Shown one piece after another: positions 32,777 to 42,132 of a stretch of DNA of 64,000 nt. The position numbers and the translations under genes were made by a program. The notes under the pieces are model-generated. The model searched no databases, had not been told where the DNA came from, and saw nothing but the letters and a program-made list of their open reading frames with translations. Position 1 is the first letter of the stretch. Every line of letters starts with the position of its first letter. This DNA comes from Clostridium_S neuense (lineage in GTDB: Bacteria > Bacillota > Clostridia > Clostridiales > Clostridiaceae): assembly GCF_045310695.1 (NCBI RefSeq), contig NZ_JBJIAA010000011.1, forward strand, positions 62,001 to 126,000, given 5' to 3'.

Positions 32777-33697
32777 TTAAAAGCTCCCTTCTTTTGCAGC
32801 ACTCTTAAAATCATATATATATTTAACACTTCCTGCACTCTTTGATGAATCTAGTATTATGGCCTTTTCAAATATATTGTTTTGAGTTATATCCTTAAAG
32901 ACATCTCTGCTATATAAATCTTCAATTCCAAATCCATGAATAGTTGTAATTATATTTACACCGCAATTAACTGCCATAAGTACACTTTTCATATCATCAT
33001 AAGTTCCAATTTCATCACAAACTATTACCTCAGGAGCCATACTCCTTATTGCCATCATAATTCCTATGCTTTTAGGACAGTTGTCCATAATATCTGTTCT
33101 AATTCCTATGTCCATTTGAGGTATTCCATTTGCGCAGGCCCCTATTTCACTTCTCTCATCTATAACACTTATTTTTTTTCCAACCAAGCCTATATCTCTT
33201 ATGCCGCTGGATAAATTTCTTGTAATATCCCTTAAGATTGTAGTTTTTCCGCATTTAGGTGGAGAAATTATTATTGTGTTAAAAACTCTATTATTTAATA
33301 CAATATTCTTCATTAATTCATTTGAACAGCCTATTACTTCCCTACATACTCTTATATTTATGGAAGAAATATTTTTTATAGTTTTAACTCTTAAGCCTTC
33401 CGTAACACATTCGCCGCAAATTCCAATTCTATGTCCACCTTTTATAGTCACATATCCTTGCCTTAACTCTTCTTCAACAGCATAAATAGAATATCCACTC
33501 ATTTTATTCAATATTCTCTTCATATCATCTTCTGTTGCTTTATACTGACTTACATATTCATTCCTGCCAACTTGTACAATCAGAGGCTTGTTTACTTTTA
33601 TCCTGATTTCCTGCAAGTCAGGATATCTTTTTATGACGCTTATCTCATTTCTTATTTTTTCAGGCAGTATAAAAAAAATATTATCTAGGTTAACCAA
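32777..33697 (-). CDS. spoIIIAA: Stage III sporulation protein AA (secretion-type ATPase)
   Basis: 306-aa cytoplasmic ATPase related to type II/IV secretion motors that powers the SpoIIIA channel. Walker A SPPKCGKTT near residue 140, followed by ISVIDERSEIGACANGIPQMDIGIRTDI and the Walker B-like APEVIVCDEIG. TTG start eight bases after AGGAGG. First gene of the operon; in Bacillus it is sigma-E dependent, but I could not assign a sigma-E promoter here. Confidence 0.94.
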   Translation of the reverse strand: MVNLDNIFFILPEKIRNEISVIKRYPDLQEIRIKVNKPLIVQVGRNEYVSQYKATEDDMKRILNKMSGYSIYAVEEELRQGYVTIKGGHRIGICGECVTEGLRVKTIKNISSINIRVCREVIGCSNELMKNIVLNNRVFNTIIISPPKCGKTTILRDITRNLSSGIRDIGLVGKKISVIDERSEIGACANGIPQMDIGIRTDIMDNCPKSIGIMMAIRSMAPEVIVCDEIGTYDDMKSVLMAVNCGVNIITTIHGFGIEDLYSRDVFKDITQNNIFEKAIILDSSKSAGSVKYIYDFKSAAKEGSF

Positions 33698-33763
33698 TCT
33701 TTCATCCTCCTTTCATACTTAATTTCTATTTATAAAAATTAGAAATTATTACAAAAAATAAAA

Positions 33764-33797
33764 AATGCATAGAAATTATAATTAATTCCTATGCATT
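33764..33797 (-). terminator. Terminator of efp
   Basis: Arms AATGCATAG (33764-33772) and CTATGCATT (33789-33797) followed on the minus strand by a T-run, about 75 bases after the efp stop and upstream of spoIIIAA. Confidence 0.75.
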
Positions 33798-33869
33798 ACA
33801 CAGCAAAATAAACAAAGTTAAAACTATTTATATTTTTTGCTTTAATTTCATATAGAAAGCTTAATAGAA

Positions 33870-34433
33870 TTATCCTTGAACTCTTTCCATATATTCTCCT
33901 GTTCTAGTATCTACTCTTATTATTTCTCCTTCATTTACAAATAAAGGAACTGGAACTATTGCCCCTGTTTCAAGAGTTGCTGGCTTCATAGCATTAGTTG
34001 CTGTATTTCCTTTTACTCCAGGTTCGCATGATGTTATTTGAAGTTCTACAAAGTTAGGAGCTTCTACTGAAAATGCTTCTCCTTTGTAGAATTTTATTGT
34101 TGCAAACATATTTTCTTTTAAGAACTTAATTGCACTCTCAACTTGTTCAAAGCTTAAAGGTATTTGCTCATATGTTTCTTGATCCATAAAATAGTATAGT
34201 GAACCATCTGTATAAAGATACTGCATTTCTTTTCTTTCTATTACAACATCCTGCAATTTTGCTGTTGGATTAAATGTTGTTTCTGTTACTCCTCCAGAAA
34301 TAACGTTTCTTAATTTTGTTCTAACAAAAGCTGCTCCTTTACCAGGTTTTACATGTAAAAAGTCGATTACAGTATAAACTTGTCCCTCAGATTCAAATGT
34401 AGTTCCCTTTCTTAAATCTCCTGCTGATATCAT
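33870..34433 (-). CDS. efp: Translation elongation factor P
   Basis: 187-aa three-domain EF-P that relieves ribosome stalling at proline stretches. KOW-like domain I carries the tip loop HVKPGKGAAF with the conserved Lys; the OB domains include YMDQETYEQIPLS and ATNAMKPATLETGAIVPVPLFVNEGEIIRVDTRTGEYMERV. The ATG at 34431-34433 has GGAGGG; a five-codon upstream extension contains the site. Located next to a pepP homologue, a common Firmicute pairing. Confidence 0.96.
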   Translation of the reverse strand: MISAGDLRKGTTFESEGQVYTVIDFLHVKPGKGAAFVRTKLRNVISGGVTETTFNPTAKLQDVVIERKEMQYLYTDGSLYYFMDQETYEQIPLSFEQVESAIKFLKENMFATIKFYKGEAFSVEAPNFVELQITSCEPGVKGNTATNAMKPATLETGAIVPVPLFVNEGEIIRVDTRTGEYMERVQG

Positions 34434-34501
34434 TAGGTATCCCTCCAAAATATTAATTCATTATATATTATTACATTTTCGTGTGAAATTCATACAAAAT
34501 T

Positions 34502-35569
34502 CTATATGCATATTAAATTTTTAGGTGATTTTGATATAACTTCACAACTATCTTTTTTAACTAAAATTAAGTCTTCTATTCTTACTCCTCCAAAGCCAGG
34601 TATGTATATTCCTGGTTCATCCGTAACAATCATTCCTTCTCTTAAAACAACATCACCTCTTGGACTTAATCTAGGCTCCTCATGTATTTCTCTTCCTACT
34701 CCATGACCTAAACCATGCCCAAAATTATCACCATATCCATAGGATGATATTATATCCCTGGAAACTTTGTCTATAGCCTTGCAAATTATACCACTCTTTA
34801 TCACCGGTATAGCTGCCTCATTAGCCTTAAGCACTATATCATAAATTTCCTTCATCTTATCGCTTGGCTTGCCTATTACTATTGTCCTTGTCATATCTGA
34901 ACAGTAATCTTCGTATATGCATCCAAAATCTAAAGTAAGAAAATCTCCTTCTTCTAAAACCTTATTTGTTGCTTGACCGTGTGGCAAACATGATCTTTCA
35001 CCACTTGCAACTATAGAAGGAAAAGATAAGTCCTTTGCTCCCATTTTTTTCATTGTAAATTCCAGTTCAAGTCCTACTTCTCTTTCTGTCATTCCTTTTT
35101 TTATGAAAGTAAGCATATGCTCAAAAGCTTTATCTGCTATATTAGCAGCTTTTTTAATCTTTTCTATTTCAGTTTCATCTTTAATCAATCTAAGTTCCTC
35201 AACTATACCATTTAATGGTACAAAGTCACATTTTAAGCTTTTCTTATATTCACTATAAGTTGAGAAGGTAAGTACATCTTCTTCAAAAGCAAGAGTCTTT
35301 ATTCCAAGCTCTTCTGCCATCTTTCCTAAAAATTCTGAAAAGGTAGTATTATATTGAACCACTTCATAATCTTTGACCTGCTGTCTTGCCTGTTCAGTAA
35401 ACCTTGAATCCGTTATAAAAATAGCTCTATTTAATGTAATTATAGAAAAACTTTCATCACCGGTAAACCCACTCATATAATTTCTATTAGGATCACCTAC
35501 AAGTAATACTCCATCAATATTTTTACTCTTCATGGCATCTCTTAGCTTATCTATTCTACTTTTATACAC
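34502..35569 (-). CDS. Xaa-Pro aminopeptidase (M24 family)
   Basis: 355-aa cytosolic metallopeptidase releasing the residue before proline. N-terminal creatinase-like domain (1-130), then the pita-bread fold with two-metal ligands in TLDFGCIYEDYCSDMTRT (Asp, Asp), GHGLGHGVGREIHEEP (His, Glu) and VRIEDL (Glu). GTG start eight bases after AAGGGAGA. It lies 68 bases upstream of efp and may be cotranscribed. Confidence 0.93.
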   Translation of the reverse strand: MYKSRIDKLRDAMKSKNIDGVLLVGDPNRNYMSGFTGDESFSIITLNRAIFITDSRFTEQARQQVKDYEVVQYNTTFSEFLGKMAEELGIKTLAFEEDVLTFSTYSEYKKSLKCDFVPLNGIVEELRLIKDETEIEKIKKAANIADKAFEHMLTFIKKGMTEREVGLELEFTMKKMGAKDLSFPSIVASGERSCLPHGQATNKVLEEGDFLTLDFGCIYEDYCSDMTRTIVIGKPSDKMKEIYDIVLKANEAAIPVIKSGIICKAIDKVSRDIISSYGYGDNFGHGLGHGVGREIHEEPRLSPRGDVVLREGMIVTDEPGIYIPGFGGVRIEDLILVKKDSCEVISKSPKNLICI

Positions 35570-35847
35570 TTTAACGTTCTCCCTTCAACTCATACACTAT
35601 ATACAGCTCACGAAACAATATCATTGACTCATAAATGGGTTAATGTTAAAAGTTGCATATAAAAAGTGCTTATTAAATTTGATATATAATTATACATAAT
35701 TCAAAGACACTATACAAATTCACTATAGTGCAATTTAATTCACAAATACAGACAATGATATTTTATCAAAACTTATAAATATTTGCAAATTTATTTTCAT
35801 TAATTTTTAATAAAGTGCATAAAATGATATATTATATATTAATTCAC

Positions 35848-36228
35848 TTACCTATAGCGCTTAAAAACCAACTGCATTTTAGCACCTTCATCTTGAGGAT
35901 TTTTAACAATAGTAATCTGATTAATTTTTATTAGGATCTTTTCTTGCCTGAGGCTATTGGCTATCTCATTTATACTTTGCATATTACCATTTACCAAAAC
36001 ATTTATATATGCATCCTTATTGTCGTACTTTATTTCCTCAACCTTTAATTCTTTATGCTTTTCCACTGTACCTAACATTTCGCTAAGTTTAATTTCATTA
36101 AATTTTTTCACGCTAATTTTATCAGGCATCTTTATAACATTATGTTTAGCTTCAATTTCATCATTCACTATAAAAATGCCACTAAGTGAAAAAATCAATA
36201 TGAATATCACTGCAATTTTTAATTTCAA
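35848..36228 (-). CDS. Pilus-locus protein with N-terminal anchor (PilO-like position)
   Basis: 126-aa protein with a signal-anchor at 1-22 and a small alpha/beta domain. Sequence similarity is not recognised. By position after the PilM-like and PilN-like genes it may play the PilO/GspM scaffold role. TTG start behind AGGTGAAAGG; overlaps the gene upstream by four bases. Last gene of the pilus operon. Confidence 0.5.
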   Translation of the reverse strand: MKLKIAVIFILIFSLSGIFIVNDEIEAKHNVIKMPDKISVKKFNEIKLSEMLGTVEKHKELKVEEIKYDNKDAYINVLVNGNMQSINEIANSLRQEKILIKINQITIVKNPQDEGAKMQLVFKRYR

Positions 36229-36668
36229 ATACCTTTCACCTCTATAATCATACTATAACCATCATTGCCTTGAGCTTTTGATAAGCTTGTTATAATTAAC
36301 CGTGAATCCTCCTCTATTTTTCTAATACTTTCTTTTAGATCTTCCTTTGACGAAAAATCAACTTCAACAGTTCCTTCCTTTATTGAAATACTGGTATAAT
36401 CTTTATTTTTTATTTTCTCAGAAATTAATTTTAAAATATCTACATCTTTAAAGTCAGCTTTAATATTATCTTCTTTATTTTGAACTGTAATACTAGTTTC
36501 TTGTTTTTCTGCAGCTTTACTTCTACAATCTAATAATTTAAAATACAAATTCATTAAACATACAAAATTTATAAAAAATAAGATTATAATAGTTGAATTA
36601 GCCAGTTTATTTCTTAAGCTCTCTCTCTTTTTCCTTATTTCATAGGGCAAAAAATTATTTTTCTCCAT
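36225..36668 (-). CDS. PilN-like bitopic membrane protein
   Basis: 147-aa protein with a cytoplasmic N-terminus, one helix at about 28-48 and an outer domain ending in a ferredoxin-like pattern. The topology and the FLPYEIRKKRESLRNK start recall PilN/GspL, but this is position-based inference. It begins behind AGGGG, 12 bases after the PilM-like gene. Confidence 0.5.
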   Translation of the reverse strand: MEKNNFLPYEIRKKRESLRNKLANSTIIILFFINFVCLMNLYFKLLDCRSKAAEKQETSITVQNKEDNIKADFKDVDILKLISEKIKNKDYTSISIKEGTVEVDFSSKEDLKESIRKIEEDSRLIITSLSKAQGNDGYSMIIEVKGI

Positions 36669-36680
36669 ATACTTTTCCCC

Positions 36681-37424
36681 TTATACTATAATTTTGGATA
36701 TTTTATTTAAATCTATATCTTTCAAAAAATTTATCTGACCATATTCTTGAAGGAATTTAATAATGTTTGTATCTTTAATACACTTTCCAATGATATAAAT
36801 TTTATTGGTTAAACTTCCTTTTTCACAATTTGAAACAATGAAATTTTTCATTTTATTATATTCTTTATCTTGGAGCATATCATATACCTCATTTGCATAG
36901 ATATTATTATTTCTTACACACATTATATAATTGTGAAAATTATATTTGAATACTATAAAATAATCTTTTTCCTTTATAAGCTTTTTATAATAATTTAAAA
37001 CACACATTTGAATCAATCTTACAGCTTTTAGTTGCTTATCTTCTACAAATTTATCAATTAAATTTAACTCTTCTGATCTAAAATAAAAAACAATAACTTC
37101 AATAGTATTAATCGATTGCTTAATTTTTTTATAATTAAATACAAAGCTTTCATTCCTATATAGATAATTCAATTCATTATTTATAAGTTCATATAACTTA
37201 CTTTCGCTAACCTTTGGAAATTTAAAATATTTAATATATATTTCTTCACCTTCAATTACTATATAGGCTTTTTTACTGTTTAAACTAATTCCCACATTTT
37301 TATTATTCATGTTTTTGAGAATTTGTCTATCAACTTTAAAACTCGTTCTTTTCTTTATGCTTTTAAATTTCCCCAAATCTATTTTTGTTACTTTATCTCC
37401 ATTTACCATATAAATTACATTCAA
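36681..37424 (-). CDS. PilM-like protein of the pilus locus
   Basis: 247-aa soluble protein. The fold hints at a degenerate PilM/actin-like protein: a beta-rich N-terminus and KYFKFPKVSESKLYELINNELNYLYRNESFVFNYK resembling the PilM segment that prepares for PilN binding. No clear ATP-binding motifs are seen. TTG start behind AAGGTGAT. Function assigned from context. Confidence 0.5.
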   Translation of the reverse strand: MNVIYMVNGDKVTKIDLGKFKSIKKRTSFKVDRQILKNMNNKNVGISLNSKKAYIVIEGEEIYIKYFKFPKVSESKLYELINNELNYLYRNESFVFNYKKIKQSINTIEVIVFYFRSEELNLIDKFVEDKQLKAVRLIQMCVLNYYKKLIKEKDYFIVFKYNFHNYIMCVRNNNIYANEVYDMLQDKEYNKMKNFIVSNCEKGSLTNKIYIIGKCIKDTNIIKFLQEYGQINFLKDIDLNKISKIIV

Positions 37425-37428
37425 ATAA

Positions 37429-37626
37429 TCACCTTCTATTTAATAAATTAATGTTAAAATTAGATTTTTCACTTTTTAGTACTGATCTTTGGAAATCTAT
37501 CATATACTTTTTTCTTTGAATTTCTATTTTATATATGGCAAGAACTAATATTACACACAGTCCTCCTACAATAAGCGCATATACTATGCTGTAACCTGAG
37601 GATCTGGAAGTTTTAAATTGAAACAC
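37429..37626 (-). CDS. Small pilin-like membrane protein
   Basis: 65-aa protein with the N-terminal pattern SSGYSIVYALIVGGLCVILVLAIY. It resembles a prepilin helix after Gly, but position +5 is Tyr rather than Glu. It could be a minor component like ComGG/PilX. GTG start; overlaps the preceding pseudopilin gene by 43 bases. Confidence 0.5.
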   Translation of the reverse strand: MFQFKTSRSSGYSIVYALIVGGLCVILVLAIYKIEIQRKKYMIDFQRSVLKSEKSNFNINLLNRR

Positions 37627-38060
37627 CTTCTATATCTCCTTCCATCTTTACAAGTTATAAAAATATAAAAAACGTTTTTATTCTTTAAAACATTAAACTC
37701 TTTTATTTTTGTCATCAAGTTATTTGAAGTTACTTTTACATTGCCCTCATAGTAATCTATTACAACTTTTTCTGAATAACGATTAAACACTATACTATTA
37801 TAAGAATTATCACTTTTTATTACTTCAATCTCATCGTTTTGAAGTATTATTTTACCTTCCCTTAATAAATTATCTAGTATAATCATTCCTTCCGAAACGT
37901 ATGAGTCTTGATTTTCAATTTCACTTTCTTTTAAGTAACCTTTCATAAAACCACTTAATATTGAAATACTAAAAACGGCAAATATACTAAAAATTAAAAT
38001 CGAAGCAATTAACTCCACTATTGTAAAGCCCCTACATTTTTTTACTTTGTAAATGTGCAT
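37584..38060 (-). CDS. Prepilin-type (GspJ-like) minor pseudopilin
   Basis: 158-aa protein with a type III-like prepilin signal, CRGFTIVELIASILIFSIFAV: cleavage after Gly and Glu at +5. The long hydrophobic helix and size fit a minor pseudopilin such as PulJ/ComGF. Would be processed by a prepilin peptidase encoded elsewhere. Confidence 0.75.
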   Translation of the reverse strand: MHIYKVKKCRGFTIVELIASILIFSIFAVFSISILSGFMKGYLKESEIENQDSYVSEGMIILDNLLREGKIILQNDEIEVIKSDNSYNSIVFNRYSEKVVIDYYEGNVKVTSNNLMTKIKEFNVLKNKNVFYIFITCKDGRRYRRCFNLKLPDPQVTA

Positions 38061-38476
38061 GTATAAACTTTTTCCTTTCCATAAAATTTAACGTACATAT
38101 TTAGAGTAATCATTAAAGCACCATCTTTCTTTTTTAAATGCAAAATAATATATGGAAATTTATTCAAATCATTTTGTGCTAAAAAAATAGAATTTACATC
38201 AATTATAGAATCATCATTTTCTATATCTTTTCTAGAAACATAAAGCTTTCCACTAGACTGTAAACTGCATATTTGTTCTACAGATGTATTCGAAAGCAAT
38301 TCATTTTTTACAGCCTCCAAAAAATAAGTGTATTTTACAGTTTCATAGTTTACTTTATTCAATTTAATTTCATTTATCTTTATTTCAACTGCAAACAACA
38401 GTAAAATTGAAAATAAAAAAACTGAACATAACGCTTCTATTAATGTGAATCCCTTCCTAACCTTTAATTTCAACAT
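38042..38476 (-). CDS. Prepilin-type minor pseudopilin
   Basis: 144-aa protein with the cleavage motif RKGFTLIEALCSVFLFSILL near residue 8 and Glu at +5. The globular part is unassigned. Overlaps both neighbours. The ATG at 38474-38476 is my choice, but the ribosome site is weak and a TTG five codons earlier is possible. Confidence 0.7.
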   Translation of the reverse strand: MLKLKVRKGFTLIEALCSVFLFSILLLFAVEIKINEIKLNKVNYETVKYTYFLEAVKNELLSNTSVEQICSLQSSGKLYVSRKDIENDDSIIDVNSIFLAQNDLNKFPYIILHLKKKDGALMITLNMYVKFYGKEKVYTCTFTK

Positions 38477-38912
38477 AGCCTGTTCCAACACAAATTGTAA
38501 TTATGTGAACTCCTTTCCTTAAGTCTACATACTGAATTTTGCATGCATCTGAAGTCATTCCGTTTTCATCTATGCTAATTTCACCATGACTTTTTTGAAG
38601 AGGATATACTTTAAATCCTTTAGGAAAGTAAAACTTATCTATACATTTATCCAGACCTTTATAAAAAATAAATCTATTTAAAGAAGCATCTATAAAAATC
38701 TTCCCTTCTAAGTTTCTACTTCTACAATACTCTCTGCTGCCATTAATAAAATTTAATATTTGATTATTTACGTATTTGCATTCCATTTCACTTTTTAATC
38801 CATTGTAGTTCTTAACTGCTGCAATTCCTATAGAAGATACAACAATAGCTATACTTACTGTACAAATCACTTCAATTAATGTATATCCTGATTTAGCTTT
38901 TCTTAAAGACAT
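38457..38912 (-). CDS. Prepilin-type (GspH-like) minor pseudopilin
   Basis: 151-aa protein with the motif KSGYTLIEVICTVSIAIVV near residue 8 (cleavage after Gly, Glu at +5). The C-terminal part shows a GspH-like strand pattern ending in CVGTGYVEIKG. ATG at 38910-38912 with GAGAGGA upstream. Overlaps the major pilin gene by 20 bases. Confidence 0.72.
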   Translation of the reverse strand: MSLRKAKSGYTLIEVICTVSIAIVVSSIGIAAVKNYNGLKSEMECKYVNNQILNFINGSREYCRSRNLEGKIFIDASLNRFIFYKGLDKCIDKFYFPKGFKVYPLQKSHGEISIDENGMTSDACKIQYVDLRKGVHIITICVGTGYVEIKG

Positions 38913-39258
38913 AATTACAATCCTCTCCATTTATCTGAACTTCATAATTTACATCCTTGTATTTAAAATCCACATTTATGCTTTTTTCATCTGAAGGTTC
39001 ACATACACTAAAATTTATATCCTTAATCTTAAGATTTTCACTTAAACACTCCTCTACATCTTCTTTTATAAATCCATCCTCTTTCATATAACTCTCCATT
39101 GCAGATGAAAATACTAAATTTGCTGTATCCTGAGCTTTTGCTTCATAAGTTTTTTTAATATAGCCCAAGACATTTGGAACTAACATTGAACTTAATATTA
39201 GAATTATAGAAATAGTGGTTATTAATTCTATAAGCGTAAACCCTTTAGTTTTATTCAT
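38893..39258 (-). CDS. Major type IV pilin/pseudopilin
   Basis: 121-aa protein with an ideal prepilin signal, TKGFTLIELITTISIILILSSM, starting at residue 4, and a small globular domain with two cysteines near the C-terminus. Size and shortest leader suggest the main pilus subunit (ComGC/GspG-like). GAAGGGA precedes the ATG. Directly downstream of the PilC-like gene. Confidence 0.82.
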   Translation of the reverse strand: MNKTKGFTLIELITTISIILILSSMLVPNVLGYIKKTYEAKAQDTANLVFSSAMESYMKEDGFIKEDVEECLSENLKIKDINFSVCEPSDEKSINVDFKYKDVNYEVQINGEDCNYVFKKS

Positions 39259-39273
39259 TAGCTATATTCCCTT

Positions 39274-40458
39274 CTATATAGAATTCATAATATTTATGAT
39301 AGGCATCATTACTGAGATTAATATTGCACCTATAAAAATAGAAAGAACTACAATCGTAAGAGGTTCAAATAAGCTAACAACTCTTTTCACCTCATTATTT
39401 ATTTCCTCCTCATAAATTTCAGCAATATTAATTAAAATTTCATCTATATTGCCACATTCTTCTGCCATATAATACATATCTATGGTGAATCTAGAAAACA
39501 CATCTACATTCTCAAAGCTTTCTCCTATTCCCTTTCCGTTTTTTACATTAACAATGCATTTCTTTATGGAATTTTCAGCATATACATTTTCTACAGTTTG
39601 TGCCGCTATATTCATAGCTTCTATAATAGCTATTCCACTTTTAATTAAAATTGAAAGTGAAAAAATGAATCTTCTACTGATCTCCTTTCTATAAACATTG
39701 CTTATTACAGGAATTTTAAATTTGATTTTATCTAAATTTTCTTTGAAAACTTTAGATTTACGCATAATTTTTAATACAAAGATTAATAGGCATAAGATAA
39801 TTAGAAGAAAAATGAAATGTTCTCTCAAAAAATTGCTTACATTAACAATTCTTTGGGTACTTGCTGGAAGCTTACTTCCTAATCCACTTAATACTTCAGA
39901 AAATTTAGGAATTATGTCTATTACTAAAAATATAGTTAACATTATCATTAATATAAGTACAAGTAACGGGTAAATTATCACGTTCTTTATTTTCCCTCTG
40001 GTTTTATATATGTTTTTATAATAAGCTCCTATATTTTTAAATATAATATCTAAATTTCCACTTTCTTCCCCTACTAACACCATCTCTTTAAAAAAATATG
40101 GAAAACTATCCTTACAGCGAATTATACTTTCGTATAAGGTTTTACCATTTTCTATATTGCTTTTTATTATGACTACATTCTTTTTTAAGGTTCCACTAAA
40201 TTTAGTAGACATAATATTTAAGCATTCACATATATTAAACCCAGCCTTTAACATATATGACATCTGATTTGAAAAAAAATATATATCTTTGCTGCTTATA
40301 TTTTTCATAAAATCTAATATTTCTTTTTTCTTTCTGTAAATTATAAGATAATAATCCTTTTCTCTTAGCTTAATGGCAAGCTCCTTCTTATTATCTGTTG
40401 TAGAGTATCCTTTTATCTTTTTACCTTCACTGTTTATTGCCTCATAAATATAAACCAT
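39274..40458 (-). CDS. pilC: Type IV pilus/type II secretion inner-membrane platform protein
   Basis: 394-aa GspF/PilC/ComGB protein with two repeated T2SSF domains (about 65-185 and 270-390) and three membrane helices. Typical: FSNQMSYMLKAGFNICECLNIM, LVGEESGNLDIIFKNIGAYY and MYYMAEECGNIDEILINIAEIYEEEI. It anchors the ATPase to the pilus base. ATG at 40456-40458 after GGGAAGTGA; follows pilB by 13 bases. Confidence 0.9.
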   Translation of the reverse strand: MVYIYEAINSEGKKIKGYSTTDNKKELAIKLREKDYYLIIYRKKKEILDFMKNISSKDIYFFSNQMSYMLKAGFNICECLNIMSTKFSGTLKKNVVIIKSNIENGKTLYESIIRCKDSFPYFFKEMVLVGEESGNLDIIFKNIGAYYKNIYKTRGKIKNVIIYPLLVLILMIMLTIFLVIDIIPKFSEVLSGLGSKLPASTQRIVNVSNFLREHFIFLLIILCLLIFVLKIMRKSKVFKENLDKIKFKIPVISNVYRKEISRRFIFSLSILIKSGIAIIEAMNIAAQTVENVYAENSIKKCIVNVKNGKGIGESFENVDVFSRFTIDMYYMAEECGNIDEILINIAEIYEEEINNEVKRVVSLFEPLTIVVLSIFIGAILISVMMPIINIMNSI

Positions 40459-40471
40459 AGAAATCACTTCC

Positions 40472-41971
40472 CTATAAACTATCTTTAATTTTTATAAATT
40501 CCGTAAATGTGGTTTCTCCTTTTTTTACAAGTTCAGCAGCATTATCCTCAAGCAGCTTCATGCCCTTACTCAAGAAATAATTTTTTAATTCTGTAGAAGC
40601 TTTTTCTTTATAAATTATCTCTTTACTATCATCATCAAGTTCCATTATTTCAAAAATTGCTTTTCTTCCAGAATATCCTGTAAAATTGCACTTTGAACAT
40701 CCTTCGCCCTTATAAAGTTTATCTTCAGCTTTTAATTTTAATATTTCCCTTTCATAATTACTTGGCTTATATTCATGCTTGCAGTTACAGCATATTTTTC
40801 TTACTAGCCTTTGAGATATTACACCATTAAGGGCATCACCAATTAAATATTTTTGTACCTTCATATCACTTAGTCTTGAAACAGCTGAAAATGTGTCATT
40901 GGTATGCAGTGTGCTCAACACAAAATGTCCTGTTATTGCTGCCCTTATAGCTATTTCTGCTGTTTCTTCATCTCTTATCTCACCAACCATTATTACATCA
41001 GGATCTTGCCTTAAAACATTTCTTAAGCAATTAGCAAAGGTTAATCCAGATTTATCGTTTACACTTATCTGATTTATTCTATCAATTACTATTTCAACTG
41101 GATCCTCAATGGTAATTATATTTTGTTCAATACTATTTAACTTTTTTATCATAGAATAGAGTGTGGTTGTTTTTCCACTTCCTGTAGGTCCGCAAAGAAG
41201 TGTTATACCATGTGACTTTTTTAATAGCTTCATAATTTGCTTGCTTTTATTCTCAGTAATTTCTTCAAAGGTAAAAAAAGATTTATCTTTGTACAATATT
41301 CTAATTACAAGTTTTTCACCAAATAAGGTAGGCATTGATGATACCCTAAAATCATAGTTATTTTCTTCATTTTTATATTTAATTCTTCCATCTTGAGGCA
41401 ACTTTTTTATTGTAATATTCATTTTTGCCATTATTTTAAACCTTATAAGAACCGCTTCATATGCTTCTCTAGGAATTTTCATAAGTTCACTTAAAATACC
41501 ATCTACTCTAATTCTTATATAAACTACATTTTCAAACGGTTCTATGTGTATATCGCTAGCCAATCTAATTAAAGCTAATTTAATTATAGAATCTGTAAGA
41601 CTAACAGCCGGAGCATAGTTTTCTTCATTATTTTCATAGGCTGCTCTATTGTCCTTTAAAGCTCTCTCATTTTTTATATCTCTTATGGCTTTTTCACCAA
41701 ATTTGATATTGGAATACATATTTATATAGCTTTTTATCTGACTTTTTTCTCCCTTAAATATAATTACCTCTTTTTTAAATATAAAAGTTAAATCTTTAAC
41801 TATATTTAAGGACAATTCCTTATACGTTGCTATATGTATACTGTTACTTTTAAAGCAAAATGGAAAAATTTCATATTTACATATAACATTCATATCTATA
41901 TTATTGAAATCACTTTCGCTAATTTCATACTCATCCAAATCGACGTCTTTCAATGCGTTATATTCATCCAT
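40472..41971 (-). CDS. pilB: Type IV pilus/type II secretion assembly ATPase
   Basis: 499-aa GspE/PilB hexameric ATPase driving pilus extension. N-terminal GSPII_E domain, then Walker A LCGPTGSGKTTTLYS near 265, Asp box, Walker B PDVIMVGEIRDEETAEIAIRAA, His box TGHFVLSTLHTNDTF, and a zinc-binding tetracysteine (CCNCKHEY and CSKCNFTG). AGGAGG precedes the ATG. First gene of a ten-gene operon; no PilT retraction ATPase is present. Confidence 0.94.
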   Translation of the reverse strand: MDEYNALKDVDLDEYEISESDFNNIDMNVICKYEIFPFCFKSNSIHIATYKELSLNIVKDLTFIFKKEVIIFKGEKSQIKSYINMYSNIKFGEKAIRDIKNERALKDNRAAYENNEENYAPAVSLTDSIIKLALIRLASDIHIEPFENVVYIRIRVDGILSELMKIPREAYEAVLIRFKIMAKMNITIKKLPQDGRIKYKNEENNYDFRVSSMPTLFGEKLVIRILYKDKSFFTFEEITENKSKQIMKLLKKSHGITLLCGPTGSGKTTTLYSMIKKLNSIEQNIITIEDPVEIVIDRINQISVNDKSGLTFANCLRNVLRQDPDVIMVGEIRDEETAEIAIRAAITGHFVLSTLHTNDTFSAVSRLSDMKVQKYLIGDALNGVISQRLVRKICCNCKHEYKPSNYEREILKLKAEDKLYKGEGCSKCNFTGYSGRKAIFEIMELDDDSKEIIYKEKASTELKNYFLSKGMKLLEDNAAELVKKGETTFTEFIKIKDSL

Positions 41972-42065
41972 GTAAACCTCCTGTGAAACATGTGTTTTTA
42001 TATATTATTTACATTATTGTAATTTTTAAACTTTAACTTGAAAATATTTTATATATGTAATATTG

Positions 42066-42095
42066 TTGAGTAGATAGTCATGTAAATGGTATACT
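42066..42095 (+). promoter_or_regulatory. Sigma-A promoter of rqcH
   Basis: TTGAGT (42066-42071) and TATACT (42090-42095) with an 18-base spacer, about 38 bases before the rqcH start. Confidence 0.55.
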
Positions 42096-42132
42096 ATAAG
42101 AAGAGCAACTGAAGTGAAAGGAATTGATATAT

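Noticed and set aside
35570..35847. A hidden gene in the 280-base gap between the peptidase and the pilus operon end
   Set aside because: No frame with a start and ribosome site was found; only AT-rich DNA is visible.
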